Assembly: GCA_046046915.1 (NCBI GenBank)
Contig: JBJOIT010000008.1
Location: forward strand, 1 to 64,000
Direction: 5' to 3'
DNA: 64,000 bases
Source: JBEEJZ01 sp046046915
GTDB taxonomy: Bacteria; Pseudomonadota; Gammaproteobacteria; Burkholderiales; Burkholderiaceae_C
The notes beneath the pieces are model-generated. The model was not told the DNA's origin and ran no database searches. It saw only the letters and a list, made by a program, of their open reading frames with translations. This document shows, in pieces, positions 17,601 to 26,420 of the stretch; positions within the stretch are counted from its first letter, which is position 1; every line of letters begins with the position of its first letter. The position numbers and the translations under genes were made by a program.

Positions 17601-18353
17601 ATGACAACAATGCGGCTTGACAATATTCTTTACAGCCAGGGTTTTGGCACCCGACGGGTCTGTGCTGGACTGATCCAGCAAGGTTTGGTGTCCGTTAACG
17701 GCAGCAAGGTCAGTGATCCGAGCTCCGAGTGGTCGTCTGAGGGGCTGCACTATACGGTACAGGGCGTTGATTGGATTTGTCACACCAAGGCCTATCTCAT
17801 GCTCAACAAGCCGGCCGGTACGGAGTGCTCCCAAAAGCCGTCCACTTATCCCAGCATCTACACCTTGTTGCCCTCAGCCCTGCGCCTGCGCCCTCAAAAA
17901 AGCGCGGTTCAGGGTGTCCAAGCGGTCGGGCGTCTGGATCAGGACACAACCGGGCTGCTGCTATTGAGCGACGATGGTCAGTTCATACACCGCATGAGTT
18001 CGCCCAAAAAGCATTTACCCAAGGTTTACGAGGTGACCGCCAAGCACCCGCTCACCCATCAGCAGGTCGAGCGCCTGGTTGCCGGCGTGGTTCTGGATGA
18101 CGATCCCAAGCCCGTCAAGGCCGCCGCATGCGAGATAGTGGATGCTGATGGCGCTGCACTGCACTTGCGTTTGACGCTGACCGAAGGCAAATACCACCAG
18201 GTCAAGCGCATGCTGGCCGCTGTTGGCAACCGGGTTGAAGGCCTACACCGATCCAGGATTGGTGACCTGACTTTGCCGGAAGATCTTTTGCCGGGCCAAT
18301 GGCGTTGGTTGAGTGCTGCTGATTTGACCAAGCTGGTGCCGCGGTCGACATAA
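17601..18353 (+). CDS. rsuA: RsuA-type 16S rRNA pseudouridine synthase
   Basis: A 250-residue enzyme that isomerises a uridine in rRNA. An N-terminal S4 RNA-binding domain (RLDNILYSQGFGTRRVCAGLIQQGLVSVNG) precedes the RsuA catalytic domain. The catalytic Asp lies in AVGRLDQDTTGLLLLSDDG; EGKYHQVKRMLAAVGN is the second hallmark. The start may be 17601 or 17610. It diverges from the cyanophycinase gene, with starts only 47 bases apart. Confidence 0.9.
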   Translation: MTTMRLDNILYSQGFGTRRVCAGLIQQGLVSVNGSKVSDPSSEWSSEGLHYTVQGVDWICHTKAYLMLNKPAGTECSQKPSTYPSIYTLLPSALRLRPQKSAVQGVQAVGRLDQDTTGLLLLSDDGQFIHRMSSPKKHLPKVYEVTAKHPLTHQQVERLVAGVVLDDDPKPVKAAACEIVDADGAALHLRLTLTEGKYHQVKRMLAAVGNRVEGLHRSRIGDLTLPEDLLPGQWRWLSAADLTKLVPRST

Positions 18354-18444
18354 CGGCCCCTACACTTTTTATCTCCCCTGTGTATGGTCGGCCATACGAT
18401 CTCCACTGCGGTGCGTTAACCTTTCCCAAGCTATTCCATTCTTT

Positions 18445-19458
18445 GTGAAAAATTTCTCATCTCGGTTTGATGTTGTGTCCCTGTTTTTTTTCCGCTTGCT
18501 TGCGCTGCACCTTGCGGTAAGCGCCTCCTCCGCTGCATGGGCGCAAACTGTGACCAAGCCAATCTTTGTGTTGAACTCCCAGGATGCAAATGTCAGCGTC
18601 ATTGATCCTTTGACCTGGTCGGTGATCAAGGAAATTGAGACTGGCAAGGAGCCACATCACCTGTATCTGACGCCAGACAGCAAATCATTGATCGTGGCGA
18701 ACGCCCTGAGTGACTCGCTGACCTTTATTGATCCCGCGACGGCGCTCGTGCAGCGCACGGTCCGTGGTGTGATGGATCCATATCAATTGCGGTTTTCTCC
18801 CGACATGAAATGGTTTGTGACGGCAGCCAACCGACTGAACCACATTGACATCTATCGTTGGGACGGTACCAATATTGCGCTGGTCAAACGTGTCGCCACC
18901 GGCAAAACGCCCAGCCACCTTTGGATTGATAGCGGGAGCAAGGTCATTTACAGCACCATGCAAGACAGTAACGAGCTCGTTGCCATCGACTTGCAAAACC
19001 AATCCATCCTGTGGCGTATCGCGACCGGCGCCATGCCAGCGGATGTATTTGGCACGCCGGACGACAGGTTCTTGCTGGTCGGGCTGACCGGCTCAGACCG
19101 CGTCGAAGTTTTTGATGTCGGCTCGGCCATACCCAAACTTGTGAAACGCATCAAGACGGGCAAGGGGGCGCATGCATTCCGATCTGCAGGGGATAAGCGC
19201 CATGTTTACGTGAGCAATCGGGTGGCCAACACGATTAGCAAGATCGATTACCTCACCATGGCAGTGGTGGACAGATATGACGCACCCAGTGGTCCCGACT
19301 GCATGGACGTGACCTCCAATGGACAGCATCTTTTGCTGAGTTCCCGCTGGGCAGGCAAATTCACTGTGATTGATACGAAAACTCGTCGAGTGGTTCGGCA
19401 AATAAAAGTGGGCGATTCGCCGCACGGCGTGTGGACCCTGGACCATGCGCCGCTTTGA
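18445..19458 (+). CDS. Exported YVTN-type beta-propeller protein
   Basis: A 337-residue protein with a GTG start, an N-terminal signal segment (FFFRLLALHLAVSASSAAWA) and about seven YVTN/NHL-like blades. Repeats are of the type NSQDANVSVIDPLTWSVIKEI and YVSNRVANTISKID. Such propellers are periplasmic scaffolds or binding modules; no catalytic residues are recognised. Its last 14 bases overlap the next gene, so the two are probably translated together. The specific role is unknown. Confidence 0.82.
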   Translation: MKNFSSRFDVVSLFFFRLLALHLAVSASSAAWAQTVTKPIFVLNSQDANVSVIDPLTWSVIKEIETGKEPHHLYLTPDSKSLIVANALSDSLTFIDPATALVQRTVRGVMDPYQLRFSPDMKWFVTAANRLNHIDIYRWDGTNIALVKRVATGKTPSHLWIDSGSKVIYSTMQDSNELVAIDLQNQSILWRIATGAMPADVFGTPDDRFLLVGLTGSDRVEVFDVGSAIPKLVKRIKTGKGAHAFRSAGDKRHVYVSNRVANTISKIDYLTMAVVDRYDAPSGPDCMDVTSNGQHLLLSSRWAGKFTVIDTKTRRVVRQIKVGDSPHGVWTLDHAPL

Positions 19459-20266
19459 TGCTTGTGCCCTGGTCGTGGTCGCTGCCGTCGCAACTCAGGC
19501 GGGGGCATCGCCGTCCGCAGAGGTCAATGGTTGTGATAAACCCCTGTACCTGACGTTTGATACGGGGCACATGGGCATCGCACCACTTGTTGCCCAGGTG
19601 TTGAAGCGGCAAGACGTTCGTGTCACTTTTTTTGCAGCCAACGAGCGCACCCAAGAGGGCGATGGAAGTTTGGGCAACCATTGGGCACCCTGGTGGAAGG
19701 CTCGATCGGCGGAGGGCCACGAGTTTGCGAGCCACACCTATGACCATGTTTATTGGCGCCAAGACCTCCCAGGCACTGGCTCATCTTTTCGGATGAAGCC
19801 CAGCGCCGGCCCGCAGCAAGGCCTGGAGTCCACCTGGAGCGCAGAACAATACTGCAAGCAAATCAGCCGTGCTTCTCAGAGGCTGGCCGTGATTACCGGC
19901 AAACCCAGCCTGCCTTTGTTTCGGGCTCCAGGCGGCAAAACCTCAGCAAAGCTACTGGGGGTGGCTCGAGCCTGTGGTTACGCTCACGTGGGATGGTCAG
20001 CAACCGGATTTCTGGGAGACGAACTGCCCAGTGAAGCCTTTAGTAACATAGCTCTGCTAAAAAAGGCTTTAGGCGAGATACGGCCGGGCAACATCTTGCT
20101 CGCTCACTTGGGCATATGGTCACGTCAAGATCCCTGGGCGCCGGCAAACCTGGAGCCATTGATCGTGGGCCTGAAAAGCAAGGGTTTTTGTTTTAAAACA
20201 TTACGCGAGCATCCAGACTACCGCCGCTGGATGGAAGGTCACACGGCAGGCGTTTCTTTTGACTGA
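19445..20266 (+). CDS. Exported polysaccharide deacetylase-like protein (NodB fold)
   Basis: A 273-residue carbohydrate esterase family 4-like protein with a signal peptide (MRRFDACALVVVAAVATQAGA). NodB motif 1 reads YLTFDTGH, so the catalytic Asp is kept while the usual second, metal-binding Asp is Thr. Motif 2 is SHTYDH, motif 3 FRAPGGKT and motif 5 ILLAHLG. Substrates in the family are N-acetylated glycans. It overlaps the propeller gene by 14 bases, suggesting a joint periplasmic role. The changed metal ligand makes activity uncertain. Confidence 0.82.
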   Translation: MRRFDACALVVVAAVATQAGASPSAEVNGCDKPLYLTFDTGHMGIAPLVAQVLKRQDVRVTFFAANERTQEGDGSLGNHWAPWWKARSAEGHEFASHTYDHVYWRQDLPGTGSSFRMKPSAGPQQGLESTWSAEQYCKQISRASQRLAVITGKPSLPLFRAPGGKTSAKLLGVARACGYAHVGWSATGFLGDELPSEAFSNIALLKKALGEIRPGNILLAHLGIWSRQDPWAPANLEPLIVGLKSKGFCFKTLREHPDYRRWMEGHTAGVSFD

Positions 20267-20286
20267 CTGGCATTTCTCTCAGCGAT

Positions 20287-21216
20287 ATGTTGGACTTTTT
20301 TGTTTCCCTGTTTTCACAAGCCCAGCAGCTGCTGTTTGAGGAAATTCTCGTCCCCCTGCTGTTTGCCATGGGGATGGCGAATTTCCTGGAGGATGGCCTG
20401 ATGGCATCAGGGTGGTTTGTGGCGGGCTGCGTGCAATTGCTCCTGATCGTGACGGTGATCGGGTCTCTGCAGCGTTGGAGGCCGGTGCGGGCTGTGCAGG
20501 ACCACGCCACGGTGCGAACGGATATGTTGTACACCCTGCTACATCGCTTGGGCCTGTTCAGGCTGCTGGTGTTTTTTCTCCTGAAGCCCTGGTTAGATGA
20601 ACTGTTTGGTGTCTTGCGAGTCGCAGGACTGGAGACATGGCACCTGGACGCACTCTGGCCTGGTGTCACTGACAGGCCTCTGGTGAGCCTGTTGATCTAC
20701 CTCTTGGCTTTCGACTTATTTGCGTACTGGCTGCACCGAGCTCAGCACCATTTCAATGTCTTGTGGCGCCTGCATTCCCTGCATCATGCCCAGCGTGAAC
20801 TCACCATGTGGAGCGACAACCGCAACCATCTTCTCGACGATCTTTTACGGCATGTGTTGCAAGCGGTGCTTGCGCAACTGATCGGTGTACCACCTGCACA
20901 GTACGTGGCTATCGTAGTGCTGACCCAACTGAGCGAAAGCCTGCAGCACGCCAACGTACGCCTGTGGTTTGGGCGCTGGGGTGAGCGCCTTTGGATCAGT
21001 CCTTGCTTCCACCGCCGGCACCACGGTCTGGATGGTATGAATCACAACTTCGGTGTGCTTTTGCCTTGGTGGGACATGCTGTTCGGCACAGCTCGTTTCC
21101 AACATCGGTTTGATCCCACGGGTGTACCTGATCAGCTCGAGAGCTCCAGGGACTACGGTCTTGGATTTTGGTCTCAGCAGTGGCAGGGTCTCAAGAGACT
21201 GGTCGGGCAGGCTTGA
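20287..21216 (+). CDS. Membrane fatty-acid hydroxylase / sterol desaturase family protein
   Basis: A 309-residue integral membrane diiron enzyme. Three His clusters are present: WLHRAQHHFNVLWRLHSLHHAQ and CFHRRHHG. Several hydrophobic segments occur at residues 10-35, 45-60, 95-110 and 135-155. The family hydroxylates or desaturates lipids; the substrate is unknown here. It starts 20 bases after the deacetylase and may be in the same transcript. Confidence 0.86.
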   Translation: MLDFFVSLFSQAQQLLFEEILVPLLFAMGMANFLEDGLMASGWFVAGCVQLLLIVTVIGSLQRWRPVRAVQDHATVRTDMLYTLLHRLGLFRLLVFFLLKPWLDELFGVLRVAGLETWHLDALWPGVTDRPLVSLLIYLLAFDLFAYWLHRAQHHFNVLWRLHSLHHAQRELTMWSDNRNHLLDDLLRHVLQAVLAQLIGVPPAQYVAIVVLTQLSESLQHANVRLWFGRWGERLWISPCFHRRHHGLDGMNHNFGVLLPWWDMLFGTARFQHRFDPTGVPDQLESSRDYGLGFWSQQWQGLKRLVGQA

Positions 21217-21266
21217 CCTGATTTCTCAAACCCTGGTGCTTGGACATCAGGCGTTATGCTCTCCGT

Positions 21267-22154
21267 ATGGGCTTGTTTCTGGATTCTTTTTGGCGTGCGG
21301 TGGCGTACTGTGTCCACCCTCGTGTGATTGCGCTCTCGTTTCTTCCTTTGGTGTTGATGGTGACCTTGTCCCTGGGCCTGGGTTACTTCTTTTGGGATGC
21401 TGCGCTCGATATCGTTCGCACCCAAATCCAGGCATCCGCCATCGTCTCCAGCGTCCTGGGGTGGCTTGAGGGCATGGGCTTGGGTCCTCTCAACGCAGTC
21501 GTGGCACCGTTGATCGTGATTTTTTCGGTGACGCCACTGATTGTGATTTTGTCGATGTTTGTCGTGGCTCTGTTCATGACCCCTTCCCTGGTGTCGCTCG
21601 TTGCAGAAAAGCGTTTCTCCAATCTGGAGCGCAAACAGGGGGGCACATTCATGTTCAGCCTGGCCTGGTCGCTGGGGTCTTTGGCCATGGCGTTATTGGT
21701 ACTGGTGATCTCTTTGCCACTTTGGCTTTTCCCCCCTTTGATTTTGGTCCTCCCGCCGCTGATCTGGGGTTGGCTCACTTACAGGGTCATGGCATTTGAT
21801 GCCTTGGCTGCCCATGCCAGCCGAGAGGAGCGCCAGCAATTGTTCATACGTTATCGTTTCTGGTTGCTGGGTATTGGTGTTTTCAGTGGCTATCTCGGGG
21901 CTGCACCCAGCCTCATTTGGGCTTCGGGGGCCGTCTTTGCCGCTGCGTTTGTTATTTTGGTACCCCTGGCGATTTGGGTTTACACGCTGGTATTTGCATT
22001 CTCATCCCTGTGGTTTGCCCACTTCAGCTTGGCTGCCTTGCAAGGTCTGCGCCGGGAGCATTCGGTGAGTGCCTCTACCGCTGTACCAGTACCAGACGCG
22101 GTAGCATTAGCGGATGCAACCCACCTTCCATCCCCAGGTTCAATTTCCCTCTAA
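21267..22154 (+). CDS. EI24-domain membrane protein
   Basis: A 295-residue protein with about six hydrophobic segments and EI24/CysZ-like features (MGLFLDSFWRAVAYCVHPRV, MTPSLVSLVAEKRF, LPPLIWGWLTYRVMAFDAL). CysZ proteins are sulfate channels, but most Burkholderiales EI24 proteins have no assigned function. The frame opens at 21240; ATG 21267 gives the usual MGLFLDSFWRA start. It overlaps the next gene by 41 bases. Confidence 0.82.
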   Translation: MGLFLDSFWRAVAYCVHPRVIALSFLPLVLMVTLSLGLGYFFWDAALDIVRTQIQASAIVSSVLGWLEGMGLGPLNAVVAPLIVIFSVTPLIVILSMFVVALFMTPSLVSLVAEKRFSNLERKQGGTFMFSLAWSLGSLAMALLVLVISLPLWLFPPLILVLPPLIWGWLTYRVMAFDALAAHASREERQQLFIRYRFWLLGIGVFSGYLGAAPSLIWASGAVFAAAFVILVPLAIWVYTLVFAFSSLWFAHFSLAALQGLRREHSVSASTAVPVPDAVALADATHLPSPGSISL

Positions 22155-22974
22155 GGCAGGTGCCCGCTTCGGGCTGATCATCGTTGGTGATGAAATCTTG
22201 TCGGGCAAGCGCGCAGACAAGCACATGAGCAAGGTTATCGAGTTACTGCATGCCCGTGGCCTGCCACTCGACTACGCTGAATACGTGGGTGACTCGCCCG
22301 AGCGCATCACCCACACACTGCAACGTGCATTTGCTTCAGGTGATATCGTGATTTCAACCGGTGGTATTGGCGCCACGCCCGACGACCATACCCGCCAATG
22401 TGCAGCGCGCGCACTGGGTGTGGGCTTAGCCTTGCATCCCCAAGCCAAGTCTCTGATCGAGGAGCGTATGCAGGACGTTGCCCGTGAACAGGGCGTGGTT
22501 TATGAAGCAGATCGGCCAGACAACATTCATCGCTTGAACATGGGTGTGTTTCCCGAGGGGGCTCACATCATTCCTAACCCGTACAACAAGATTCCAGGTT
22601 TCAGTTGTCATGGCAATGGCGGCGGAGCTGTTCATTTTGTGCCTGGATTCCCTGTGATGGCCTGGCCTATGGTCGAGTGGGTCCTGGACACGTACTACGC
22701 AGACCTTTTTCGTGTGCATGCATGGGTTGAGCGTTCCATCATTGCCTATGGCAGCATGGAAGCGACCTTGACGCCGCTGATGGAATCTCTTGAGCAAGAG
22801 CACGCCGCGATCAAGATATTCAGTTTGCCCAGTGTCGACCACCCGGTTCACGGCCGCCACATTGAGCTCGGCGTGAAGGGGGCTCCAGCCGATGTCGATG
22901 CCGCGTACCCGTCTTTGGTCTCCGGTTTGCAGTTATTGGGCGTGCGACTTGGCCCTGAATTGGTGCGAAATTAG
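22114..22974 (+). CDS. CinA N-terminal / MoaB-like molybdopterin-binding domain protein
   Basis: A 286-residue protein. The N-terminal MoCF-binding domain shows FGLIIVGDEILSGKRADKH and VISTGGIGATPDDHTRQ. It corresponds to the N-terminal half of CinA; the C-terminal nicotinamide-nucleotide amidase (PncC) domain is absent. The family N-terminus has ADP-ribose or FAD pyrophosphatase activity in some members. It overlaps the end of the EI24 gene. It is often annotated as competence/damage-inducible protein A. Confidence 0.87.
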   Translation: MQPTFHPQVQFPSKAGARFGLIIVGDEILSGKRADKHMSKVIELLHARGLPLDYAEYVGDSPERITHTLQRAFASGDIVISTGGIGATPDDHTRQCAARALGVGLALHPQAKSLIEERMQDVAREQGVVYEADRPDNIHRLNMGVFPEGAHIIPNPYNKIPGFSCHGNGGGAVHFVPGFPVMAWPMVEWVLDTYYADLFRVHAWVERSIIAYGSMEATLTPLMESLEQEHAAIKIFSLPSVDHPVHGRHIELGVKGAPADVDAAYPSLVSGLQLLGVRLGPELVRN

Positions 22975-22999
22975 CTCGCGCAACGTTTTGCCCATGTGT

Positions 23000-23035
23000 T
23001 GCACTGACATGGTGCATTGCGCACCGTCTTGTGGC
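23000..23035 (+). promoter_or_regulatory. NtrC enhancer sites upstream of glnA
   Basis: TGCACTGACATGGTGCA (23000-23016) is a 17-base near-perfect match to the NtrC site (GCACC-N5-GGTGC). A second, weaker half-match GCACC-GTCTT-GTGGC lies at 23021-23035, centred 20 bases (two helical turns) away. They lie about 120-130 bases upstream of the predicted start of transcription, a normal enhancer distance. Confidence 0.8.
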
Positions 23036-23111
23036 GCAGTCGCGCCGGTGGCCAGTACCTAAACTCAGCGCATAAAATGCGGCGCTGTGCGGATGAGCGA
23101 TTTGGTGTTGC

Positions 23112-23127
23112 TGGCACAAAATCTGCA
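23112..23127 (+). promoter_or_regulatory. Sigma-54 promoter of glnA
   Basis: TGGCAC-AAAAT-CTGCA keeps the invariant GG and GC with 10 bases between them, 48 bases upstream of the ATG. With the upstream NtrC sites this is the nitrogen-regulated glnA promoter. Confidence 0.85.
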
Positions 23128-23175
23128 TCAATACAAAGTGTTTCCTTTTTAACAACGACTCAATAGGAGTATTTG

Positions 23176-24591
23176 ATGGCCAAGACCGTCGCAGACGTGA
23201 TGAAAATGGTGAAGGACAACGAAGTCAAATTTATTGACTTCCGCTTCACCGATACCCGTGGCAAGTGGCAGCACATTACTGCGCCCGTGTCCCAGTTCGA
23301 CGAAAGCAAGTTCGAAGAAGGCCAAGCCTTTGACGGTTCGTCGATTGCTGGCTGGAAGGGCATCGAAGCGTCTGACATGTTGCTCATGCCCGATGCCAAC
23401 AGCGCCTTCATTGACCCCTTCTTTGAAGAAGTCACCATGGTGTTGGTTTGCGACGTGATCGAACCCACCGACGGCAAGGCCTACGAACGCGACCCACGCT
23501 CTATTGCCAAACGCGCAGAGCTGTACCTCAAGCAGTCCGGCCTGGGTGACACGGCTTACTTCGGTCCTGAGCCCGAGTTTTTCCTGTTTGACGAAGTTCG
23601 TTGGAGCGTTGAGCCCAACAACAGCTTCTACGCGATTGACGAGTACGAAGGCCCCTGGAACAGCGGTACCAAGCTCGAAGGCGGCAACCGCGGCCACCGT
23701 CCCCGCGTCAAGGGTGGTTATTTCCCCGTGCCCCCAGTCGACAGCACCATGGATATGCGCAATGAAATGTGCCAAATCCTGGAAGCCGTCGGTATCCCTG
23801 TTGAAGTGCATCACCACGAAGTGGCTGGTGCTGGCCAGTGTGAAATCGGTACCAAGTTCTCGACCCTGGTTGAGCGCGCCGACTGGACCCTGCTGCAAAA
23901 GTACGTGATCCAGAACGTGGCCAATGCCTACGGCAAAACCGCCACCTTCATGCCCAAGCCATACGCTGGCGACAATGGTTCCGGCATGCACGTTCACCAG
24001 TCTGTCTGGAAAGATGGCAAGAATCTGTTTGCCGGCAATGGCTATGCAGGCCTGTCTGAGTTCGCACTGCACTACATCGGCGGCATCATCAAGCACGCTC
24101 GTGCCCTGAACGCCATCACCAACCCTGGCACCAACAGCTACAAGCGTCTGGTTCCTCACTTCGAGGCACCTGTCAAGCTGGCTTACTCTGCCAAGAACCG
24201 TTCTGCCTCTATCCGGATCCCGAACGTGGCCTCTGACAAGGCTCGCCGGGTGGAAGCCCGCTTCCCCGATCCACTTTGCAACCCTTACCTGGGCTTTGCT
24301 GCTCTGCTGATGGCGGGTCTGGATGGCGTGGAAAACAAGATCCACCCTGGCGATGCAGCCAGCAAGGATCTGTACCATCTGCCGCCCGAAGAAGACAAAC
24401 TGGTACCCACCGTGTGCTCCAGCCTCGACCAGGCTCTGGAAGCATTGGACAAGGACCGCGCCTTCCTGACCAAGGGTGGTGTGTTCACCGATTCTTGGAT
24501 CGATGCCTACATTGACCTGAAGATGCAGGAAGTGACCCGCAGCCGAGTGGAAGTGTCCCCGGTTGAGTACGACATGTACTACTCACTGTAA
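23176..24591 (+). CDS. glnA: Glutamine synthetase, type I
   Basis: A 471-residue ATP-dependent enzyme forming glutamine from glutamate and ammonia; active as a dodecamer. Signatures are FDGSSIAGWKGIEASDM, FFGPEPEFFLFD-like YFGPEPEFFLFDEV, HHEVAGAGQCEIG, NGSGMHVHQS and the adenylylation site Tyr400 in SKDLYHLPPEE. Tyr400 indicates GlnE-controlled activity. AGGAG lies 6 bases before the ATG at 23176. It is followed by a terminator, a small exported protein gene and ntrBC, so enzyme and regulators sit together. Confidence 0.97.
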   Translation: MAKTVADVMKMVKDNEVKFIDFRFTDTRGKWQHITAPVSQFDESKFEEGQAFDGSSIAGWKGIEASDMLLMPDANSAFIDPFFEEVTMVLVCDVIEPTDGKAYERDPRSIAKRAELYLKQSGLGDTAYFGPEPEFFLFDEVRWSVEPNNSFYAIDEYEGPWNSGTKLEGGNRGHRPRVKGGYFPVPPVDSTMDMRNEMCQILEAVGIPVEVHHHEVAGAGQCEIGTKFSTLVERADWTLLQKYVIQNVANAYGKTATFMPKPYAGDNGSGMHVHQSVWKDGKNLFAGNGYAGLSEFALHYIGGIIKHARALNAITNPGTNSYKRLVPHFEAPVKLAYSAKNRSASIRIPNVASDKARRVEARFPDPLCNPYLGFAALLMAGLDGVENKIHPGDAASKDLYHLPPEEDKLVPTVCSSLDQALEALDKDRAFLTKGGVFTDSWIDAYIDLKMQEVTRSRVEVSPVEYDMYYSL

Positions 24592-24610
24592 CCCGCGCTG
24601 ACGCATGACA

Positions 24611-24639
24611 AAAAAGGACGGCTTCGGCTGTCCTTTTTT
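24611..24639 (+). terminator. Terminator of glnA
   Basis: Hairpin AAAAAGGACGGC-TTCG-GCTGTCCTTTTT with a T-run, just after the stop codon. It should limit readthrough into ntrBC. Confidence 0.9.
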
Positions 24640-24703
24640 ATTGGTATGCCTGAGCCTAGCGATGATTTTTAAAATTTAGCTCGATACTGTGGAGCGTTAG
24701 CCG

Positions 24704-25282
24704 ATGTCCGGTGATGTTTCCCAACCTGTCCTCACTCCCAACATGTACCCCCGTATTCAAGTGCGCTCTCTCGGGTCCTTATTGTTTTGTCTGATCGCCG
24801 GCTTCTTCATGGCGTCTAGTCAGGGCCAGGAGCGCGTTTACAAATGCGATAACAACGTCTACACCAACAATCCCCAGGATCCACGGGTGCAGGGGTGTAA
24901 GCCCATGGACGGGGCAAATGTCACGGTGGTTCAGGGTACACGCCCAGCCGCGGCACCGGCGTCACCTGGTGCAAGTGCCGCCAATTCTTCGGGTGGTGCA
25001 GGTGCAGCAGCTGCATCCAGGCCTCGTGTGGAAAGCTCAGACCAGCGTGCGCGTGACAACGATGCCCGCCTGATTCTGGAAAGCGAACTGAAAAAGGCTG
25101 AAGCTCGCCAGGCTGAGATGCTGAAGGACTACAACAACGGTGAGCCTGAAAAGTTAGGGGCCGAGATGCGCAATCACCAGAAATATCTGGACCGAGTGGC
25201 AGAGCTCAAGGCTGCCATCGTCCGAAACGAAAGTGACATGGCGGGCATACGACGTGAGCTCGGACGCCTTCCTGCGCGTTGA
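24704..25282 (+). CDS. Small exported protein between glnA and ntrB (DUF4124-like)
   Basis: A 192-residue protein. A hydrophobic segment (SLGSLLFCLIAGFFMASSQG) acts as a signal peptide. The mature N-terminus ERVYKCDNNVYTNNPQD resembles a short DUF4124 segment with two Cys. An Ala-rich linker and a charged helical, probably coiled-coil part (ARLILESELKKAEARQAEML) follow. ATG 24704 has GGAG about 9 bases upstream; ATG 24743 is an alternative. A stop-start overlap (TGATG) couples it to ntrB. No function is established. Confidence 0.72.
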   Translation: MSGDVSQPVLTPNMYPRIQVRSLGSLLFCLIAGFFMASSQGQERVYKCDNNVYTNNPQDPRVQGCKPMDGANVTVVQGTRPAAAPASPGASAANSSGGAGAAAASRPRVESSDQRARDNDARLILESELKKAEARQAEMLKDYNNGEPEKLGAEMRNHQKYLDRVAELKAAIVRNESDMAGIRRELGRLPAR

Positions 25283-26382
25283 TGTTGATGGCAAACCCAA
25301 AGAGCTCAGGGGCCACCGCAAAGGCCTCAGTCAGTCCGGGCTACCACGCGTTTGACTTGCTCGCCACGCTGATTGCCGTGGTGGATGTGCATGGCATGGT
25401 TCTGTTTGCGAATGCGGCCTTCGAGGATGCCTCAGGTATTTCCCGGCGCAGCATGGAAGGGTCTTACTTTCCAGACAGCTTCATGGACGCACGTGCGCTG
25501 GCGAAGGCCCTCCAAGGCGCAAGCAACAATGCGTTTGCAGCCCTTCGATATGACGCCCAGCTCAAGCGCCTCAACCAGGATCCCATATTGGTGCACGTCG
25601 TCGTCACCCAGGCTGCGGTGGCTCACGAGTTCATCGTGGAGCTGTTGCCGCTCGAGCAGCAAGCCCGCCAGGACAGGGAGGAGCGTCTGGCCGATCAGGC
25701 CCTGGCCAACAAGGAGCTGATACGTAACCTGGCTCACGAGATCAAAAATCCGCTGGGCGGCATACGGGGCGCCGCTCAGTTGCTGGAAATGGAGATCGAG
25801 GCACGGGAACTGGTGGAGTACACACAGGTCATCATTCATGAAGCCGATCGACTTCAAACGCTGGTCGATCGCTTGTTGGCGCCGCACCGGCGGCCGCATT
25901 TGGTCGGCGACGTCAATATTCACGAGGTCTGCGAGCGGGTTCGCAGCCTGATCCTGGCCGAATTTCCTCGTGGCTTGAAAGTGGTGCGTGATTACGACAC
26001 GTCCATTCCCGAATTTCGGGGTGACCGGGAGCAGCTGATACAGACGGTGCTCAACATTGCGCACAACGCCTGCCATGCCCTGGCTGATCGCATCGCGGCT
26101 GGAGACGCCCGCATCACTTTTTACACCCGGGTGAATCGGCAAATCACCTTCGGCAAGCAGCGCTATCGCCTGGCACTGGAATTGCATGTCATCGACAACG
26201 GACCCGGTGTCCCAGACGCTATCAAGGATCGAATTTTTTATCCTTTGGTATCGGGGAGGGACGGCGGATCTGGGCTGGGGCTGACATTGGCGCAAACCTT
26301 TGTTCAGCAACACCATGGGTCGATCGAATGTGACAGCATTCCTGGTCGGACTGATTTCAAAATATTGATACCGCTGCCTTGA
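25282..26382 (+). CDS. glnL: Nitrogen regulation sensor kinase NtrB (GlnL)
   Basis: A soluble 366-residue histidine kinase that, with PII, phosphorylates NtrC under nitrogen limitation. A PAS domain covers about residues 25-125 (LIAVVDVHGMVLFANAAFEDASG). His152 in NLAHEIKNPLGGIRGAA is the phosphorylated residue. N, G1 and G2 boxes are NIAHNACHAL, DNGPGVPDAI and GGSGLGLTLAQ. There is no membrane segment. ATG 25282 overlaps the previous stop; ATG 25288 is possible. It lies 38 bases before ntrC. Confidence 0.94.
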   Translation: MLMANPKSSGATAKASVSPGYHAFDLLATLIAVVDVHGMVLFANAAFEDASGISRRSMEGSYFPDSFMDARALAKALQGASNNAFAALRYDAQLKRLNQDPILVHVVVTQAAVAHEFIVELLPLEQQARQDREERLADQALANKELIRNLAHEIKNPLGGIRGAAQLLEMEIEARELVEYTQVIIHEADRLQTLVDRLLAPHRRPHLVGDVNIHEVCERVRSLILAEFPRGLKVVRDYDTSIPEFRGDREQLIQTVLNIAHNACHALADRIAAGDARITFYTRVNRQITFGKQRYRLALELHVIDNGPGVPDAIKDRIFYPLVSGRDGGSGLGLTLAQTFVQQHHGSIECDSIPGRTDFKILIPLP

Positions 26383-26420
26383 CGACGATTCAGGGCGGCT
26401 TGAACTAAGGTGACAAACAC

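Noticed and set aside
23149..24378. Long open frame of 409 codons on the minus strand
   Set aside because: Antisense to glnA, with no family resemblance; shadow of strong codon bias.
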